Source: Cellulomonas fimi ATCC 484
GTDB lineage: Bacteria > Actinomycetota > Actinomycetes > Actinomycetales > Cellulomonadaceae
DNA: 64,000 nt
Assembly (NCBI RefSeq): GCF_000212695.1
Contig: NC_015514.1
Span: forward strand, 3,658,001-3,722,000
Direction: 5' to 3'
A program made the translations under genes and the position numbers. Each line of letters opens with the position of its first letter. The first letter of the stretch is position 1. Below are positions 9,463 to 18,457 of this stretch, piece after piece. The notes beneath the pieces were generated by a model, which did not search any database, was not told the origin of the DNA, and saw only the letters and a list, made by a program, of their open reading frames with translations.

Positions 9463-10215
9463 TCAGGGTGCCGGGCTGTCCACCGTCGTCAGGACCGTGT
9501 CGAGGGTCGCCAGGAAGCCCGGGCGGTCGTCGCGGTGGACGCTGTGGCCCGTGCCGGGCAGGTTGACCACCGTCAGGCGGGCGGCGCCGGGGACGTCGGC
9601 GGCCGCGAGCGCGCGGGCGACGAGGGGCGGCGTCACGATCGTGCGGTCCGGGTCGCCGGTGACCAGCGTGACGGGGATGCCGAGCCGGACGACCTCGCCG
9701 ACGACCGCGGGCCAGTCACGCTCCGCCCACGCGTGCGGCACCTCGGCCAGCCGCGGGTGCAGACCGCTGCGGGCCGCGGCCCACGGGCCGCGCTCGTCGT
9801 CCGGCCACGCCGGCTCGTCCCGGTGGGACTGCGCGACGAGGTCCTCGACAGGAGTGTCCCGGGCGGCCACGACGTCGACCAGCCAGTCCGGCGCGAGACC
9901 GTCGCCGCCGACCCACGCGGGGTCGACGAGGACGAGCGCGGCGACCAGCTCGGGGGCCTGCAGCGCGACCTCCTGCGCCATGAGCCCGCCCATGGAGTGC
10001 CCCACGACGACCGCGGGCCCGTCGAGCTCGCGGCGCAGCGTCGCGACCGTGTCGGCCCCCAGCGCGCTCACGGCGAACTCCTCGGGCAGCGGCCGGCCGC
10101 CGTGCCCGAGCGCGGTGGGCGTCAGCACCCTCCGGTCGCGGACGTGCGCGACGACGCCGGGCCAGCAGTCGCCCGAGTCCGACAGCCCGTGCAGGAGGAC
10201 GAGCGGGGCGCTCAC
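9463..10215 (-). CDS. Alpha/beta-fold hydrolase
   Basis: Cytoplasmic hydrolase of 250 residues with nucleophile Ser74 in VGHSMGG, an oxyanion region LLHGLSDSG at 7-15, and a C-terminal His in GTGHSVHRDD. The family is broad (esterases, lactonases, C-C hydrolases), so the substrate is unknown. The GTG start at 10215 overlaps the stop of the upstream aldo/keto reductase (GTGA), so the two are co-translated. Its 3' end faces the CE7 gene with 35 bases between them. Confidence 0.85.
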   Translation of the reverse strand: MSAPLVLLHGLSDSGDCWPGVVAHVRDRRVLTPTALGHGGRPLPEEFAVSALGADTVATLRRELDGPAVVVGHSMGGLMAQEVALQAPELVAALVLVDPAWVGGDGLAPDWLVDVVAARDTPVEDLVAQSHRDEPAWPDDERGPWAAARSGLHPRLAEVPHAWAERDWPAVVGEVVRLGIPVTLVTGDPDRTIVTPPLVARALAAADVPGAARLTVVNLPGTGHSVHRDDRPGFLATLDTVLTTVDSPAP

Positions 10216-11249
10216 CGGCCGGTGCCGTCGACGGCGTGCGGCTCGATCGCGGCGAGCTCGTCGGCCGTGAGGGGCGGCGCGGCGAGCGCCGCGACGTTGT
10301 CCTCGAGCTGCGCGACGGACGACGCACCGACGAGCGCGGAGGTGATGCGCTCGTCGCGCAGCACCCACGACAGCGCGAGCTGCGCGAGCGACTGGCCGCG
10401 GGCCGCAGCGATCTCGTCCAGGGCGCGCGCACGCGCGAGGTACGTCTCGGAGATCGCGGCCGGCTTGAGGAAGTGGCCGACGGCCGCGCGCGAGTCCGCG
10501 GGCACGTCGCCGCCGAGGTAGCGGCCCGTGAGCAGCCCCTGCGCGAGCGGTGAGAAGACGATCGTGCCGATCCCGAGGTCGCCGACGACGTCGAGCAGCG
10601 ACTCCGTCTCGCCGGGCGCGACGTTCTCCACGTGCCGGTTGAACATCGAGTAGGACGGCTGGTGGATGAGCAGCGGCGTGCCGAGGTCCGCGAGCACGCG
10701 CTGCGCGGTCCGCGTCTGCGACGGCGAGTAGTTCGAGATGCCCGCGTACAGCGCGCGGCCGCTGGTCACGGCGGTGTGCAGCGCACCCATCGTCTCCTCG
10801 ATCGGCACGGACGGGTCCGGCCGGTGCGAGTAGAAGACGTCGACGTAGTCGAGCCCGAGCCGCGCGAGCGACTGGTCGAGCGACGCGAGCAGGTACTTGC
10901 GCGAGCCGCCGTCGCCGTAGGGCCCGGGCCACATGTCGTAGCCGGCCTTGGACGAGATGACGAGCTCGTCCCGGTACGGCTTGAGGTCGCGCCCGAGCAC
11001 GCGCCCGAAGTTCGCCTCGGCGGAGCCGTAGGGCGGGCCGTAGTTGTTCGCGAGGTCGAAGTGCGTGATGCCGAGGTCGAACGCGCGGCGCAGGACGGCG
11101 CGCTGCGTCTCGAGCGGCGTGGTGTCGCCGAAGTTGTGCCACAGGCCGAGCGACAGCGCCGGCAGGTCGAGCCCGCTGCGGCCCGTGCGGCGGTAGGTCA
11201 TGGTGTCGTAGCGCTCGTCCGCGGCGCGGTACACGGGCTCGGTGGGCAT
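10212..11249 (-). CDS. Aldo/keto reductase (YghZ / L-glyceraldehyde-3-phosphate reductase type)
   Basis: NADPH-dependent reductase of 345 residues. The catalytic tetrad is intact: Asp65 and Tyr70 in FDLANNYG, Lys101 in SSKAGYD, His142 in YSHRPD. The GPPYGSAE stretch and the long mid-loop containing MFNRHVE resemble the YghZ/Gpr group and Kv-beta-like proteins, which reduce L-glyceraldehyde-3-phosphate and methylglyoxal. The ATG at 11249 is preferred. First gene of a two-gene unit with the alpha/beta hydrolase; a role in carbonyl detoxification is inference. Confidence 0.88.
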   Translation of the reverse strand: MPTEPVYRAADERYDTMTYRRTGRSGLDLPALSLGLWHNFGDTTPLETQRAVLRRAFDLGITHFDLANNYGPPYGSAEANFGRVLGRDLKPYRDELVISSKAGYDMWPGPYGDGGSRKYLLASLDQSLARLGLDYVDVFYSHRPDPSVPIEETMGALHTAVTSGRALYAGISNYSPSQTRTAQRVLADLGTPLLIHQPSYSMFNRHVENVAPGETESLLDVVGDLGIGTIVFSPLAQGLLTGRYLGGDVPADSRAAVGHFLKPAAISETYLARARALDEIAAARGQSLAQLALSWVLRDERITSALVGASSVAQLEDNVAALAAPPLTADELAAIEPHAVDGTGR

Positions 11250-11357
11250 CGCGGGGGCGTCCTCTCGACGGTGATGACGGCGTGCGACCCCCACGCTAGT
11301 GCCCGTCGCGGCCCACGCTCGAATCGTTCCAACCGGGCCGCCGCCTAGGATCGGCCC

Positions 11358-11822
11358 GTGCTGCACGTCGCGTTCTTCGAGCCCCGCATCCCGGGGAACA
11401 CCGGCAACGCGATCCGCATGGCCGCGGGGACCGGCGCGACGCTCCACCTCGTCGAGCCGCTCGGGTTCGACCTCTCGGAGGCCCGCCTGCGCCGGGCCGG
11501 GCTCGACTACCACGACCTCGCGCACGTCGTCGTGCACGCGTCCTTCGACGCGCTCCTCGACGTGCTGCCCGGCTCGCGGGTCCTCGCGTTCACCACGCAG
11601 GCGACCACGTCCTTCGCCGACGTCGGCTACCGGGAGGACGACGTGCTGCTGTTCGGCCCCGAGCCGACCGGGCTGCCCGCCGACGTCCTGGCCCACCCGC
11701 GGGTCACCGACCAGCTGCGCATCCCGATGCTGCCCGGGCGCCGGTCCATGAACCTGTCCAACGCGGCCGCGGTCGCGACGTACGAGGCGTGGCGGCAGCT
11801 CGGCTTCCCGGGCGGCGCCTGA
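11358..11822 (+). CDS. trmL: tRNA (cytidine(34)-2'-O)-methyltransferase
   Basis: SPOUT-class enzyme that 2'-O-methylates the wobble base of certain tRNA-Leu isoacceptors. At 154 residues it is the minimal single-domain size of TrmL. Diagnostic stretches are PGNTGNAIRMA near residue 12, the SAM-binding knot region with LLFGPEPTGLP, and the C-terminal MNLSNAAAVATYEAW. The start is GTG at 11358 with AGGATCGG upstream. It stands alone, divergent from the aldo/keto reductase, and its stop is 16 bases from the end of the convergent GGDEF gene. Confidence 0.93.
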   Translation: MLHVAFFEPRIPGNTGNAIRMAAGTGATLHLVEPLGFDLSEARLRRAGLDYHDLAHVVVHASFDALLDVLPGSRVLAFTTQATTSFADVGYREDDVLLFGPEPTGLPADVLAHPRVTDQLRIPMLPGRRSMNLSNAAAVATYEAWRQLGFPGGA

Positions 11823-11838
11823 CCGACCGCGCCGGTCC

Positions 11839-12876
11839 TCAGAGGTCGACCACCTCCACGTCGTCGTGCCCGAGCAGCGCCCGCACCTCCGGCAGGTCGA
11901 GCACGTCCGCCGACCGGCGCGCCGCGGCCTTCGCCTCGCCGAGCCGGCGCTGGGCGTCGCGCAGCAGCCCGTCCGGCGTCGCGCTGCCGGGTTCGGACCA
12001 CACGACGACCGACAGCAGCTCCGGCCAGTCCGCCGGGTCGATCCCGGCGGCGGGCGTCGCGAGGCGCTCGACGAGCTGCGCCCGCAGGCCGTCGGCGACG
12101 GCGGCCGCGTGCCCGTCGTCCCGCACGTGCAGCGTGGCCGCGAGCGCGAGCTCGTCGCCGCCCGTGCGCGCGACGTCCGTCCGCACGGGTGACACCGCGC
12201 GCAGCCGGGCGCCGAGCGCGGCGAGGACGACGTCCCCGAACGCGTGCCCGCGTCGCACGTTGAGGCCGCGGAAGTCGCGCACGTCGAGCAGCACGAGCGC
12301 GACGCGCGCGGTCGTGCCCCACTCGTCCGCGCAGCGCTGCGCGAGCCGGTGGTGCAGCATCGAGCGGTGCTCCAGGCCCGTGAGCGGGTCGTGCAGCGAG
12401 CGCACCGCGAGCAGCGTCGACAGCGCGTGCACGAGGTCCGCGGTGGACGCGACCGCCCACACGTCGCCCGCCACGAGCACGTCGTCGTAGCGGCGCTCGT
12501 CGTGCCGCTCCATCGCCCGGACCGCGACCTCCGACACCGGCGCGTCGGGCGGTGCGACCAGGGGCGCCCAGTCGGCGACGTCGCCCGTCGTCCGCCGCGC
12601 GTGCACGGCGCGCCCGAAGCCGAGCCGCCCCGTCATCGCCGCGGTGTACCGGGTGCGGGTCACCAGGCCCATGCGGTCCGGCTCCGCGGGGTCGCGCACC
12701 GCGACCGTCATGACGTGCGGCGAGCGGAACAGGACGTCGAGCCGGCCCATCGGCAGGTCCGCGTCGATGACGTCGACGGCGTGCGCGAGCGACGAGACGG
12801 TCGTCGTGGCGGTCGTGCGGTAGTCGCCGACGGCCTGCGACAGCCGGTCGGCGAGGAGGGTCAGGTCAGCATCCAC
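11839..12876 (-). CDS. GGDEF-domain protein, possible diguanylate cyclase
   Basis: 345 residues with a C-terminal GGDEF domain beginning near DPLTGLEHRSMLHHRL and carrying the signature as ARTGGDELALAA, where the last Phe is Leu. The Asp of VLLDVRDFRGLN fits the first metal ligand. No RxxD inhibitory site is obvious just before the signature. The N-terminal half, about 150 residues, has RYDDVLVAGDVWAVAST, reminiscent of a CBS-like sensory module, but I cannot name it. Soluble, with no membrane segment. It may make cyclic-di-GMP or be a degenerate sensor. Confidence 0.8.
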   Translation of the reverse strand: MDADLTLLADRLSQAVGDYRTTATTTVSSLAHAVDVIDADLPMGRLDVLFRSPHVMTVAVRDPAEPDRMGLVTRTRYTAAMTGRLGFGRAVHARRTTGDVADWAPLVAPPDAPVSEVAVRAMERHDERRYDDVLVAGDVWAVASTADLVHALSTLLAVRSLHDPLTGLEHRSMLHHRLAQRCADEWGTTARVALVLLDVRDFRGLNVRRGHAFGDVVLAALGARLRAVSPVRTDVARTGGDELALAATLHVRDDGHAAAVADGLRAQLVERLATPAAGIDPADWPELLSVVVWSEPGSATPDGLLRDAQRRLGEAKAAARRSADVLDLPEVRALLGHDDVEVVDL

Positions 12877-13051
12877 CGAGGCATCATCGACGCAGGTCAG
12901 CGGGCGAAGCGGACACGTCGACCGGTGTTCACCGAGCGTTCGTCGAGCCCTTCACGGGACGTCACCGTCGCTGCTCGCGCGCTGCTCCGACCGGGGGCAC
13001 GGCCCGGCGGCGGGACCCACGCTGCCGGCCGGCGGAGGCGCGGGCGCGACG

Positions 13052-13113
13052 TGGGCGGGTGGCGGGCGGGAGGCGGGCGGGAGTCGGGCGGGAGGCGGGC
13101 GGGACGCGGGCGG
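13052..13113 (+). repeat. 11-bp G-rich tandem repeat before the GGT gene
   Basis: Five full copies and one partial copy of an 11-bp unit close to CGGGCGGGAGG run from 13052 to 13113, ending 18 bases before the GGT start codon. Copies begin at 13052, 13063, 13074, 13085, 13096 and 13107. The G-triplets could form a quadruplex in the 5' leader or non-template strand. Confidence 0.85.
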
Positions 13114-13131
13114 CTGCGGCAGGATCGTCGG

Positions 13132-14931
13132 GTGTTCACCACGCGCCCCGAGCTCACCGGCACGTTCGGCATGGTCGCCTCGACGCACTGGCTGGCCAGC
13201 GGCGTCGGGATGCGCGTCCTCGAGGCGGGCGGCAACGCGTTCGACGCCGCGGTCGCGGCGGGGTTCGTCGTGAGCGTCGTCGAGCCGCACCTGTGCGGGC
13301 CGGGCGGCGACGCGCCGATCATCGGCCACCGCGCGTCGGACGGGCACACGTTCGTGGTCTGCGGGCAGGGCGTCGCGCCCGCCCGGGCGACCGTCGCCGC
13401 GTACCGGGACCTGGGCCTGGACCTCGTGCCGGGCACGGGCCACCTGGCCGCGGTCGTGCCGGGCGCGTTCGGCGCGTGGCTCGACCTGCTCGCGCGCTAC
13501 GGGACGATGCGGCTCCAGGACGTGCTCGCACCCGCCGCGGCGTACGCGCGCGACGGCTTCCCGCTGCTGCCGTCGGCGGCCCGCACGATCGAGACGGTGC
13601 GCGACATGCTTGCGACGCACTGGCCCACCTCGGCTCAGGTGTGGCTGCCGGGCGGCGCCGTGCCCGCGGGCGGGTCGCGGTTCACCAACCCGGCGCTGGC
13701 CGCGACGTTCGAGCGGCTGCTCGCGGAGGCCCGGGCGGCCGGGGCGGACCGGGACGCGCAGATCGAGGCCGCACGTCGCGCCTTCTACGAGGGGTTCGTC
13801 GCGGAGGCGGTCGACGCGTTCGTCGGCGGGACGCCCGTCGTCGACTCGTCGGGCCGTGCGCACACGGGCTTCCTCACCGCCGACGACCTCGCGTCGTGGC
13901 GCGCGACCGAGGAGCCGACGACGCGTCTGCGGTTCGCGGGCCGGACCGTGCACAAGACGGCCGCGTGGGGGCAGGGGCCGGTGCTGCTGCAGCAGCTCGC
14001 CGTGCTCGACGCGCTCGGCGTCGACGCGCTGGTGCCGGCCGCTGCGGCGTCGCCCGACGCGCTCACGGAGCTCGTGCACACCGTCGTCGAGGTCGCCAAG
14101 CTCGCGTTCGCCGACCGGGAGGCGTGGTACGGCGACGCCGCCGACGTGCCGCTGGAGACCCTCCTGTCGTCGGCGTACGCGGCCGAGCGCGCCCGGCTCG
14201 TCGGGCCCGACGCGGCGGACGGCCTGCGGCCCGGCAGCCCCGACGGCCGCACCCCGACGCTGCCCGCGCTGCTGCGGCGTGCGGCGCGGCCGGTCGACGA
14301 CGTCGCCGGCGTCGGCGAGCCGACGGGCTCCACGATCGGCCTCTCGCCGGGCGACACCTGCCACGTCGACGTGGTCGACCGGTGGGGCAACCGGGTCTCG
14401 GCGACGCCGTCGGGCGGCTGGCTCCAGTCCAGCCCCGTCGTGCCGGGGCTGGGCTTCCCGCTGCCGACGCGCGCGCAGATGTTCTGGCTGGAGGACGGCC
14501 TGCCCGACTCGCTCGTGCCGGGGCGGCGGCCGCGGACGACGCTCAGCCCGGCCCTGGTGCTCGACGACGACGGCGCGGGGTTCGCGTTCGGCACGCCCGG
14601 CGGTGACCAGCAGGACCAGTGGACCGTGCCGTTCCTGCTGCGCCACCTGCTCGGCGGGCTGGACCTGCAGGCGGCGATCGACGCGCCGTCGTGGCACTCC
14701 TCGCACGTGCCCGAGTCGTTCTACCCGCGCGCGCACGTCCCGCGCGGCCTCGTCGCGGAGTCGCGGCTGGGTGACGCGGTCCTCGCAGGCCTCGCCGCAC
14801 GCGGGCACGCGGTGCAGGACGCGGGCCCGTGGTCGCTCGGCCGGATCAGCGCCGCCGGTGTGCGGTCCGACGGCTTCCTCGTCGCCGCCGCGAACCCCCG
14901 CGGGATGCAGGGGTACGCGGTCGGGCGCTGA
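13132..14931 (+). CDS. Gamma-glutamyltransferase family protein
   Basis: N-terminal-nucleophile hydrolase of 599 residues, normally self-cleaved into large and small subunits. The catalytic Thr409 lies in GDTCHVDVVDRWGN, the equivalent of the TTH-SVVD-GN motif, and would be the new N-terminus after cleavage. Early motifs STHWLASGVGMRVLEAGGNA and the substrate loop PRTTLSPALVL agree with the family. No signal peptide is seen, so it is probably cytosolic and closer to YwrD-type members acting on glutathione-like or other gamma-glutamyl compounds. The GTG start at 13132 follows AGGAT. The substrate is uncertain. Confidence 0.9.
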   Translation: MFTTRPELTGTFGMVASTHWLASGVGMRVLEAGGNAFDAAVAAGFVVSVVEPHLCGPGGDAPIIGHRASDGHTFVVCGQGVAPARATVAAYRDLGLDLVPGTGHLAAVVPGAFGAWLDLLARYGTMRLQDVLAPAAAYARDGFPLLPSAARTIETVRDMLATHWPTSAQVWLPGGAVPAGGSRFTNPALAATFERLLAEARAAGADRDAQIEAARRAFYEGFVAEAVDAFVGGTPVVDSSGRAHTGFLTADDLASWRATEEPTTRLRFAGRTVHKTAAWGQGPVLLQQLAVLDALGVDALVPAAAASPDALTELVHTVVEVAKLAFADREAWYGDAADVPLETLLSSAYAAERARLVGPDAADGLRPGSPDGRTPTLPALLRRAARPVDDVAGVGEPTGSTIGLSPGDTCHVDVVDRWGNRVSATPSGGWLQSSPVVPGLGFPLPTRAQMFWLEDGLPDSLVPGRRPRTTLSPALVLDDDGAGFAFGTPGGDQQDQWTVPFLLRHLLGGLDLQAAIDAPSWHSSHVPESFYPRAHVPRGLVAESRLGDAVLAGLAARGHAVQDAGPWSLGRISAAGVRSDGFLVAAANPRGMQGYAVGR

Positions 14932-14941
14932 GGACCGCGCG

Positions 14942-15460
14942 TCAGGCGGCTCCGGCCGGGCGCTCGGCGCGACCCGTCTCGACGAGCGCGGTCAGCTTGT
15001 CGAGGCACTGCTCGAGACCCGTCCGCGACATGTCCCGGGCGTCGGTCGTGGTGTAGCCGTGCTCGGTCATCCGCAGCTCGGTGCGCCCGTCGCCGAGGTC
15101 GGTCAGCAGCACCTCGTGCCGTCCCTCGTCGGGCACGCCCTCGGCCGGGATCCCGGCCTGCGCCGGCGTGATCGCCCAGCCGTCGGCGTCCGTGAACCGG
15201 AACACGTACCGCAGCAGGGTGGGTGCCGACGCCTCGATGATCGTCCACGCGCTGTGCTGCTCGAACCCGCCCCACTCCTGCGGCGCGCGCATGGTCACCG
15301 CGATGCGTCCGCCGACCCGGAGGTCGACCTCGGCGCGCGGGCACGTGAAGCCGGTCGGTCCCCACCAGGCCCGCAGGTCCTCGGGCGTGGTCCACGCGGC
15401 CCAGACGCGTCCCACGGGCGCCTCGACCAGCCGGGCCACCGCGACGTCGTACGTCGGCAT
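14942..15460 (-). CDS. SRPBCC / AHSA1-type ligand-binding protein
   Basis: Helix-grip protein of 172 residues: WAAWTTPEDLRAWWGPTGF near residue 20 is the classic AHSA1 opening, and the C-terminal helix contains GLEQCLDKLTALVETG. Such proteins bind hydrophobic ligands or act as Hsp90-activator-like domains, and most bacterial members have no known function. The ATG at 15460 follows AGGAGGAGTGCC. It ends 10 bases from the convergent GGT gene and diverges from the amidohydrolase gene. Confidence 0.85.
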   Translation of the reverse strand: MPTYDVAVARLVEAPVGRVWAAWTTPEDLRAWWGPTGFTCPRAEVDLRVGGRIAVTMRAPQEWGGFEQHSAWTIIEASAPTLLRYVFRFTDADGWAITPAQAGIPAEGVPDEGRHEVLLTDLGDGRTELRMTEHGYTTTDARDMSRTGLEQCLDKLTALVETGRAERPAGAA

Positions 15461-15668
15461 GGCACTCCTCCTCTCCGCCCCGGCGGTCCGGGGCCTCACG
15501 CTACGGACCTGCACCGGGCGCCGGACTCATCGGCTCCGCCCGGCCGGGGAGTCACAGAGGACGCACTCGTCCGATGACTCGGTCGTCCCATGGGCGGAAC
15601 ATGAGGGTTCGATGAGGAACGGGCGCCCACCGGGTGCCAGAGGTTCGACCACTGCTAGCGTCCGAGCC

Positions 15669-16538
15669 ATGCACGATGTCGTGGATGCCCATCTCCAGGT
15701 GTGGAACCCGGACGCCGTCCACTACCCGTGGATGACGAGGGACGTCGCGGCGATCGACCGGCCGTTCCGCGTGCCCGACGTGGAGCCGGAGCTGGCCGGC
15801 GAGGGCGTCGCGAAGGTGGTCCTCGTGCAGGCGGCGGACAACCGGGCCGACTCCGAGCTCATGCTCTTCCAGGCGCTGTCCTGCCCCCGCGTCGCCGGTG
15901 TCGTCGCGTGGGTCCCGCTCACGCAGCCCGACGACGCGGCGAGCCAGCTCGACGCCTGGCGCATGGAGCCGGTCGTCGGCGTGGGGCACCGCGTGCACGA
16001 GGAGGCCGACCCCGACTGGCTGCTCCAGGCCGCCGTCGACGACTCGCTCGGCCTGCTCGCGGAGCGCCGGCTCACGCTCGACCTGCCCGCGCCGACGCCC
16101 ACGCTGCTCGCGCACGTCGCGACGCTCGCCGAGAACCACCCGAAGCTCACCGTCGTCGTGCAGCACCTCGGCGGCCCGCCGCTCGACGCCCTGCGCGCCG
16201 GGGAGCGCGACGGCTGGACGCGCTGGTCCGCGCTGCTCGGTGCCGTCGCGGAGCTCCCGAACGTCGTCGCCAAGGTGTCCGGCCTCGCCGCCGCGGCGGG
16301 CCCGGGCTGGACGCCCGAGCACCTGCGTCCCGCGGTCGACCGGGCCCTCGAGGTGTTCGGTCCCGACCGCCTCATGCTCGGCAGCGACTGGCCGCACGCG
16401 CTGCTCGACGGCGAGTCGTACGGCCGCGTCTGGCACGGGCTGCGCAGCACGCTCGACCAGCTCCCCGGCGACGCGCGCGCCCTGCTGCTCGGCGGCACCG
16501 CGAACCGCGTCTACGGGCTGCCGCTCGACGACGTCTGA
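15669..16538 (+). CDS. Amidohydrolase, L-fuconolactonase / sugar-lactonase-like
   Basis: Metal-dependent TIM-barrel hydrolase of 289 residues in the amidohydrolase_2 group. The first strand reads VDAHLQVWN rather than the usual DxHxH, so one metal-binding His is replaced by Gln. VQHLGGPP and the C-terminal MLGSDWPHALL (catalytic Asp) are conserved. The group includes L-fuconolactonases and L-rhamnono-lactonases. The GntR-type regulator follows after 45 bases and probably controls this gene. The substrate is a guess: a sugar or aldonate lactone. Confidence 0.82.
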   Translation: MHDVVDAHLQVWNPDAVHYPWMTRDVAAIDRPFRVPDVEPELAGEGVAKVVLVQAADNRADSELMLFQALSCPRVAGVVAWVPLTQPDDAASQLDAWRMEPVVGVGHRVHEEADPDWLLQAAVDDSLGLLAERRLTLDLPAPTPTLLAHVATLAENHPKLTVVVQHLGGPPLDALRAGERDGWTRWSALLGAVAELPNVVAKVSGLAAAAGPGWTPEHLRPAVDRALEVFGPDRLMLGSDWPHALLDGESYGRVWHGLRSTLDQLPGDARALLLGGTANRVYGLPLDDV

Positions 16539-16583
16539 CCGGTCCCGGCCCGCACGCCGCCGTCGCACGGAATACTGCTGCAG

Positions 16584-17303
16584 GTGTCCCGCTCCGAGGA
16601 TGTCGTCGCCGGCATCAAGCAGATGATCCTCGACGGCCTGCTCGGGCCGGGCGACCGCCTGCCCGCCGAGAAGGACCTCGCCGGCACGCTGGGCGTCTCC
16701 CGTGGCTCCCTCCGCGAGGGCGTGCGGGCGCTGGGCACGCTCGGCATCCTCGACTCCCGGCACGGCGACGGCACCTACGTGACGACGCTCGACCCCGCCC
16801 GGCTGCTCGCGCCCGTCTCGTTCGTCGCCGACCTGCAGCACGACGCCGAGTTCCACGCGGTCCGCCGCCTGCTCGAGACCGAGGCCGCCGGGCTCGCGGC
16901 CCTGCACATCACCGACGAGGACGTGCAGCACGCCCGCGCCGCCCTCGACGAGTCCGCGCGCGCCCTGACCGCCGAGCCGCTCGACCGCGACCGGCTCGCC
17001 GCCGCCGACGTCACCTTCCACGCCGTCGTCGCGCGCGCGTCCGGCAACGCGGTGCTCGCGGCGCTCATCGACGGCATCGCGGGCCGCACGTCGCAGCGGC
17101 GCGCCGGGGGCGGGGCGCACGACGACGGGCTCGAGGACCGGACGTTCGTCGAGCACGAGGCGATCCTGGCGGCGATCGTCGCGCGCGACCCCGACCGGGC
17201 GCGGCTGCGGATGGCGACGCACCTGCTGAGCCTCGAGGAGGCCGTGACGGGCGTCGGCGAGGCGGGCGCCGAGCGGGCGGTCGCGACCTCGGCGGCGCCC
17301 TAG
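16584..17303 (+). CDS. GntR-family regulator, FadR/FCD subfamily
   Basis: Metabolite-responsive regulator of 239 residues. The winged helix-turn-helix spans about 5-70 (GPGDRLPAEKDLA, SRGSLREGVRAL, DGTYV). The C-terminal FCD domain has the expected metal-binding Asp/His positions around DVTFHAVVARASGN and the final helix. The GTG at 16584 is the natural start. FCD regulators commonly sense sugar acids or lactones, fitting the lactonase-like gene upstream. It converges with the LacI gene, leaving only 9 bases. Confidence 0.9.
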   Translation: MSRSEDVVAGIKQMILDGLLGPGDRLPAEKDLAGTLGVSRGSLREGVRALGTLGILDSRHGDGTYVTTLDPARLLAPVSFVADLQHDAEFHAVRRLLETEAAGLAALHITDEDVQHARAALDESARALTAEPLDRDRLAAADVTFHAVVARASGNAVLAALIDGIAGRTSQRRAGGGAHDDGLEDRTFVEHEAILAAIVARDPDRARLRMATHLLSLEEAVTGVGEAGAERAVATSAAP

Positions 17304-17312
17304 CGCCGCAGG

Positions 17313-18335
17313 TCAGCGCGGCGGGGTCGAGTCCCGGAGCACGACCTGCGTCGGGACGTGCGCGAGCCGCGGCTCGTCGGACGGCTCCGCGAGCGCGAGC
17401 TCGGTCGCGGCGATGCCGATGTCCACGAGCGGGATCCGCACCGTCGTCAGCGCGGGCACCACGTCCCGCAGCGTCGCGATGTCGTCGAACCCGGCGAGGG
17501 CGACGTCCCGCGGCACCTCGACGCCGGCGTCCCGGGCGGCCGCGAGCGCGCCCAGCGCCATGACGTCGTTGACCGCGAACACGACCTCGGGAAGCGGGCC
17601 CGAGCGCAGCAGCGTGCGCATCGCGTCCTCGCCGCCCTCGTGGGTGAAGGCGCTCGCGACGACCGCCGCGGGCGGCACCTCGATGCCGAGCTCGGCGAGC
17701 GCACCGACGAACGCCTCGCGCCGCTCCCGCGCGGTCAGGTGCGCGTCCGGTCCGCCGAGCACCGCGAACGACCGGTACCCGCGCTCGTGCAGCGCGCGGG
17801 CGAGGTCGGCGGCGCCCTGCGCGTTCGCGACGACGACCGCGTCGACGCCGAGCACGGGCTGGCCGATGACCGCCGCCGAGCCCCCGACGGCGCGGTAGTC
17901 GGCGAGGGCCGCGCGCAGGTCGTCGGTCGTGCCGGGGTCGTCGAGGCGGCCGCCCGCGATGACGATGGCGCGGGCCCGCTGCCGCTTGAGCAGGTCGACG
18001 AGGCCCGCCTCGCGGCTCGGGTCGTGCTGCGTGCTCGCGAGCGTGACCTGCAGACCGGCGCGGTCGGCGGCGCGCGTGACGCCCGCCGCGATCGAGGAGA
18101 AGTACGGGTCGGCGATGTCGTGGACGACGAGGCCGAGGGACGTCGTGCGGCCGCGGGCCATCGCCTGCGCGTTGGCGTCGGGGGTGTAGCGCAGGCGCGC
18201 GGCGGCGGCGAGGACCCGGTCGCGCAGGTCGGCGCGGACGGTGCGGTTCGCGCTGCCGTTGATGGCACGCGAGGCGGTGGCGAGCGAGACCCCGGCCTCG
18301 CGGGCGACGTCGCTCAGGGTCACGGATCCGGCCAT
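17313..18335 (-). CDS. LacI-family transcriptional regulator (next to altronate dehydratase)
   Basis: Repressor of 340 residues: helix-turn-helix VTLSDVAREAGVSLATASRA at residues 5-24, hinge, then a sugar-binding sensor domain with GFDDIATLRDVVPALTTVRIP and a C-terminal TQVVLRDSTPPR. The ATG at 18335 is close to the usual family start. It diverges from the altronate dehydratase gene 123 bases away and probably binds the GGAAAGCGGTATCC element there. The inducer would be a hexuronate intermediate, by inference from position. Confidence 0.9.
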   Translation of the reverse strand: MAGSVTLSDVAREAGVSLATASRAINGSANRTVRADLRDRVLAAAARLRYTPDANAQAMARGRTTSLGLVVHDIADPYFSSIAAGVTRAADRAGLQVTLASTQHDPSREAGLVDLLKRQRARAIVIAGGRLDDPGTTDDLRAALADYRAVGGSAAVIGQPVLGVDAVVVANAQGAADLARALHERGYRSFAVLGGPDAHLTARERREAFVGALAELGIEVPPAAVVASAFTHEGGEDAMRTLLRSGPLPEVVFAVNDVMALGALAAARDAGVEVPRDVALAGFDDIATLRDVVPALTTVRIPLVDIGIAATELALAEPSDEPRLAHVPTQVVLRDSTPPR

Positions 18336-18415
18336 GGTCGAAGGGTAGGGGGTCGTGGTGGCACGGCGTCGGCACAGCGCCGTCACCGCGCGAGAAGCAC
18401 CTGCTGCGGGGCTCG

Positions 18416-18429
18416 GGAAAGCGGTATCC
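18416..18429 (+). promoter_or_regulatory. Candidate LacI operator before uxaA
   Basis: GGAAAGCGGTATCC is an imperfect palindrome with a central CG, 28 bases before the uxaA start. It resembles the operators before the other uronate and oxidoreductase genes here. TATCCT inside it could double as a -10 box. Confidence 0.5.
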
Positions 18430-18457
18430 TGACTTCCAGTCTCCCGAAGGGCTCTCG

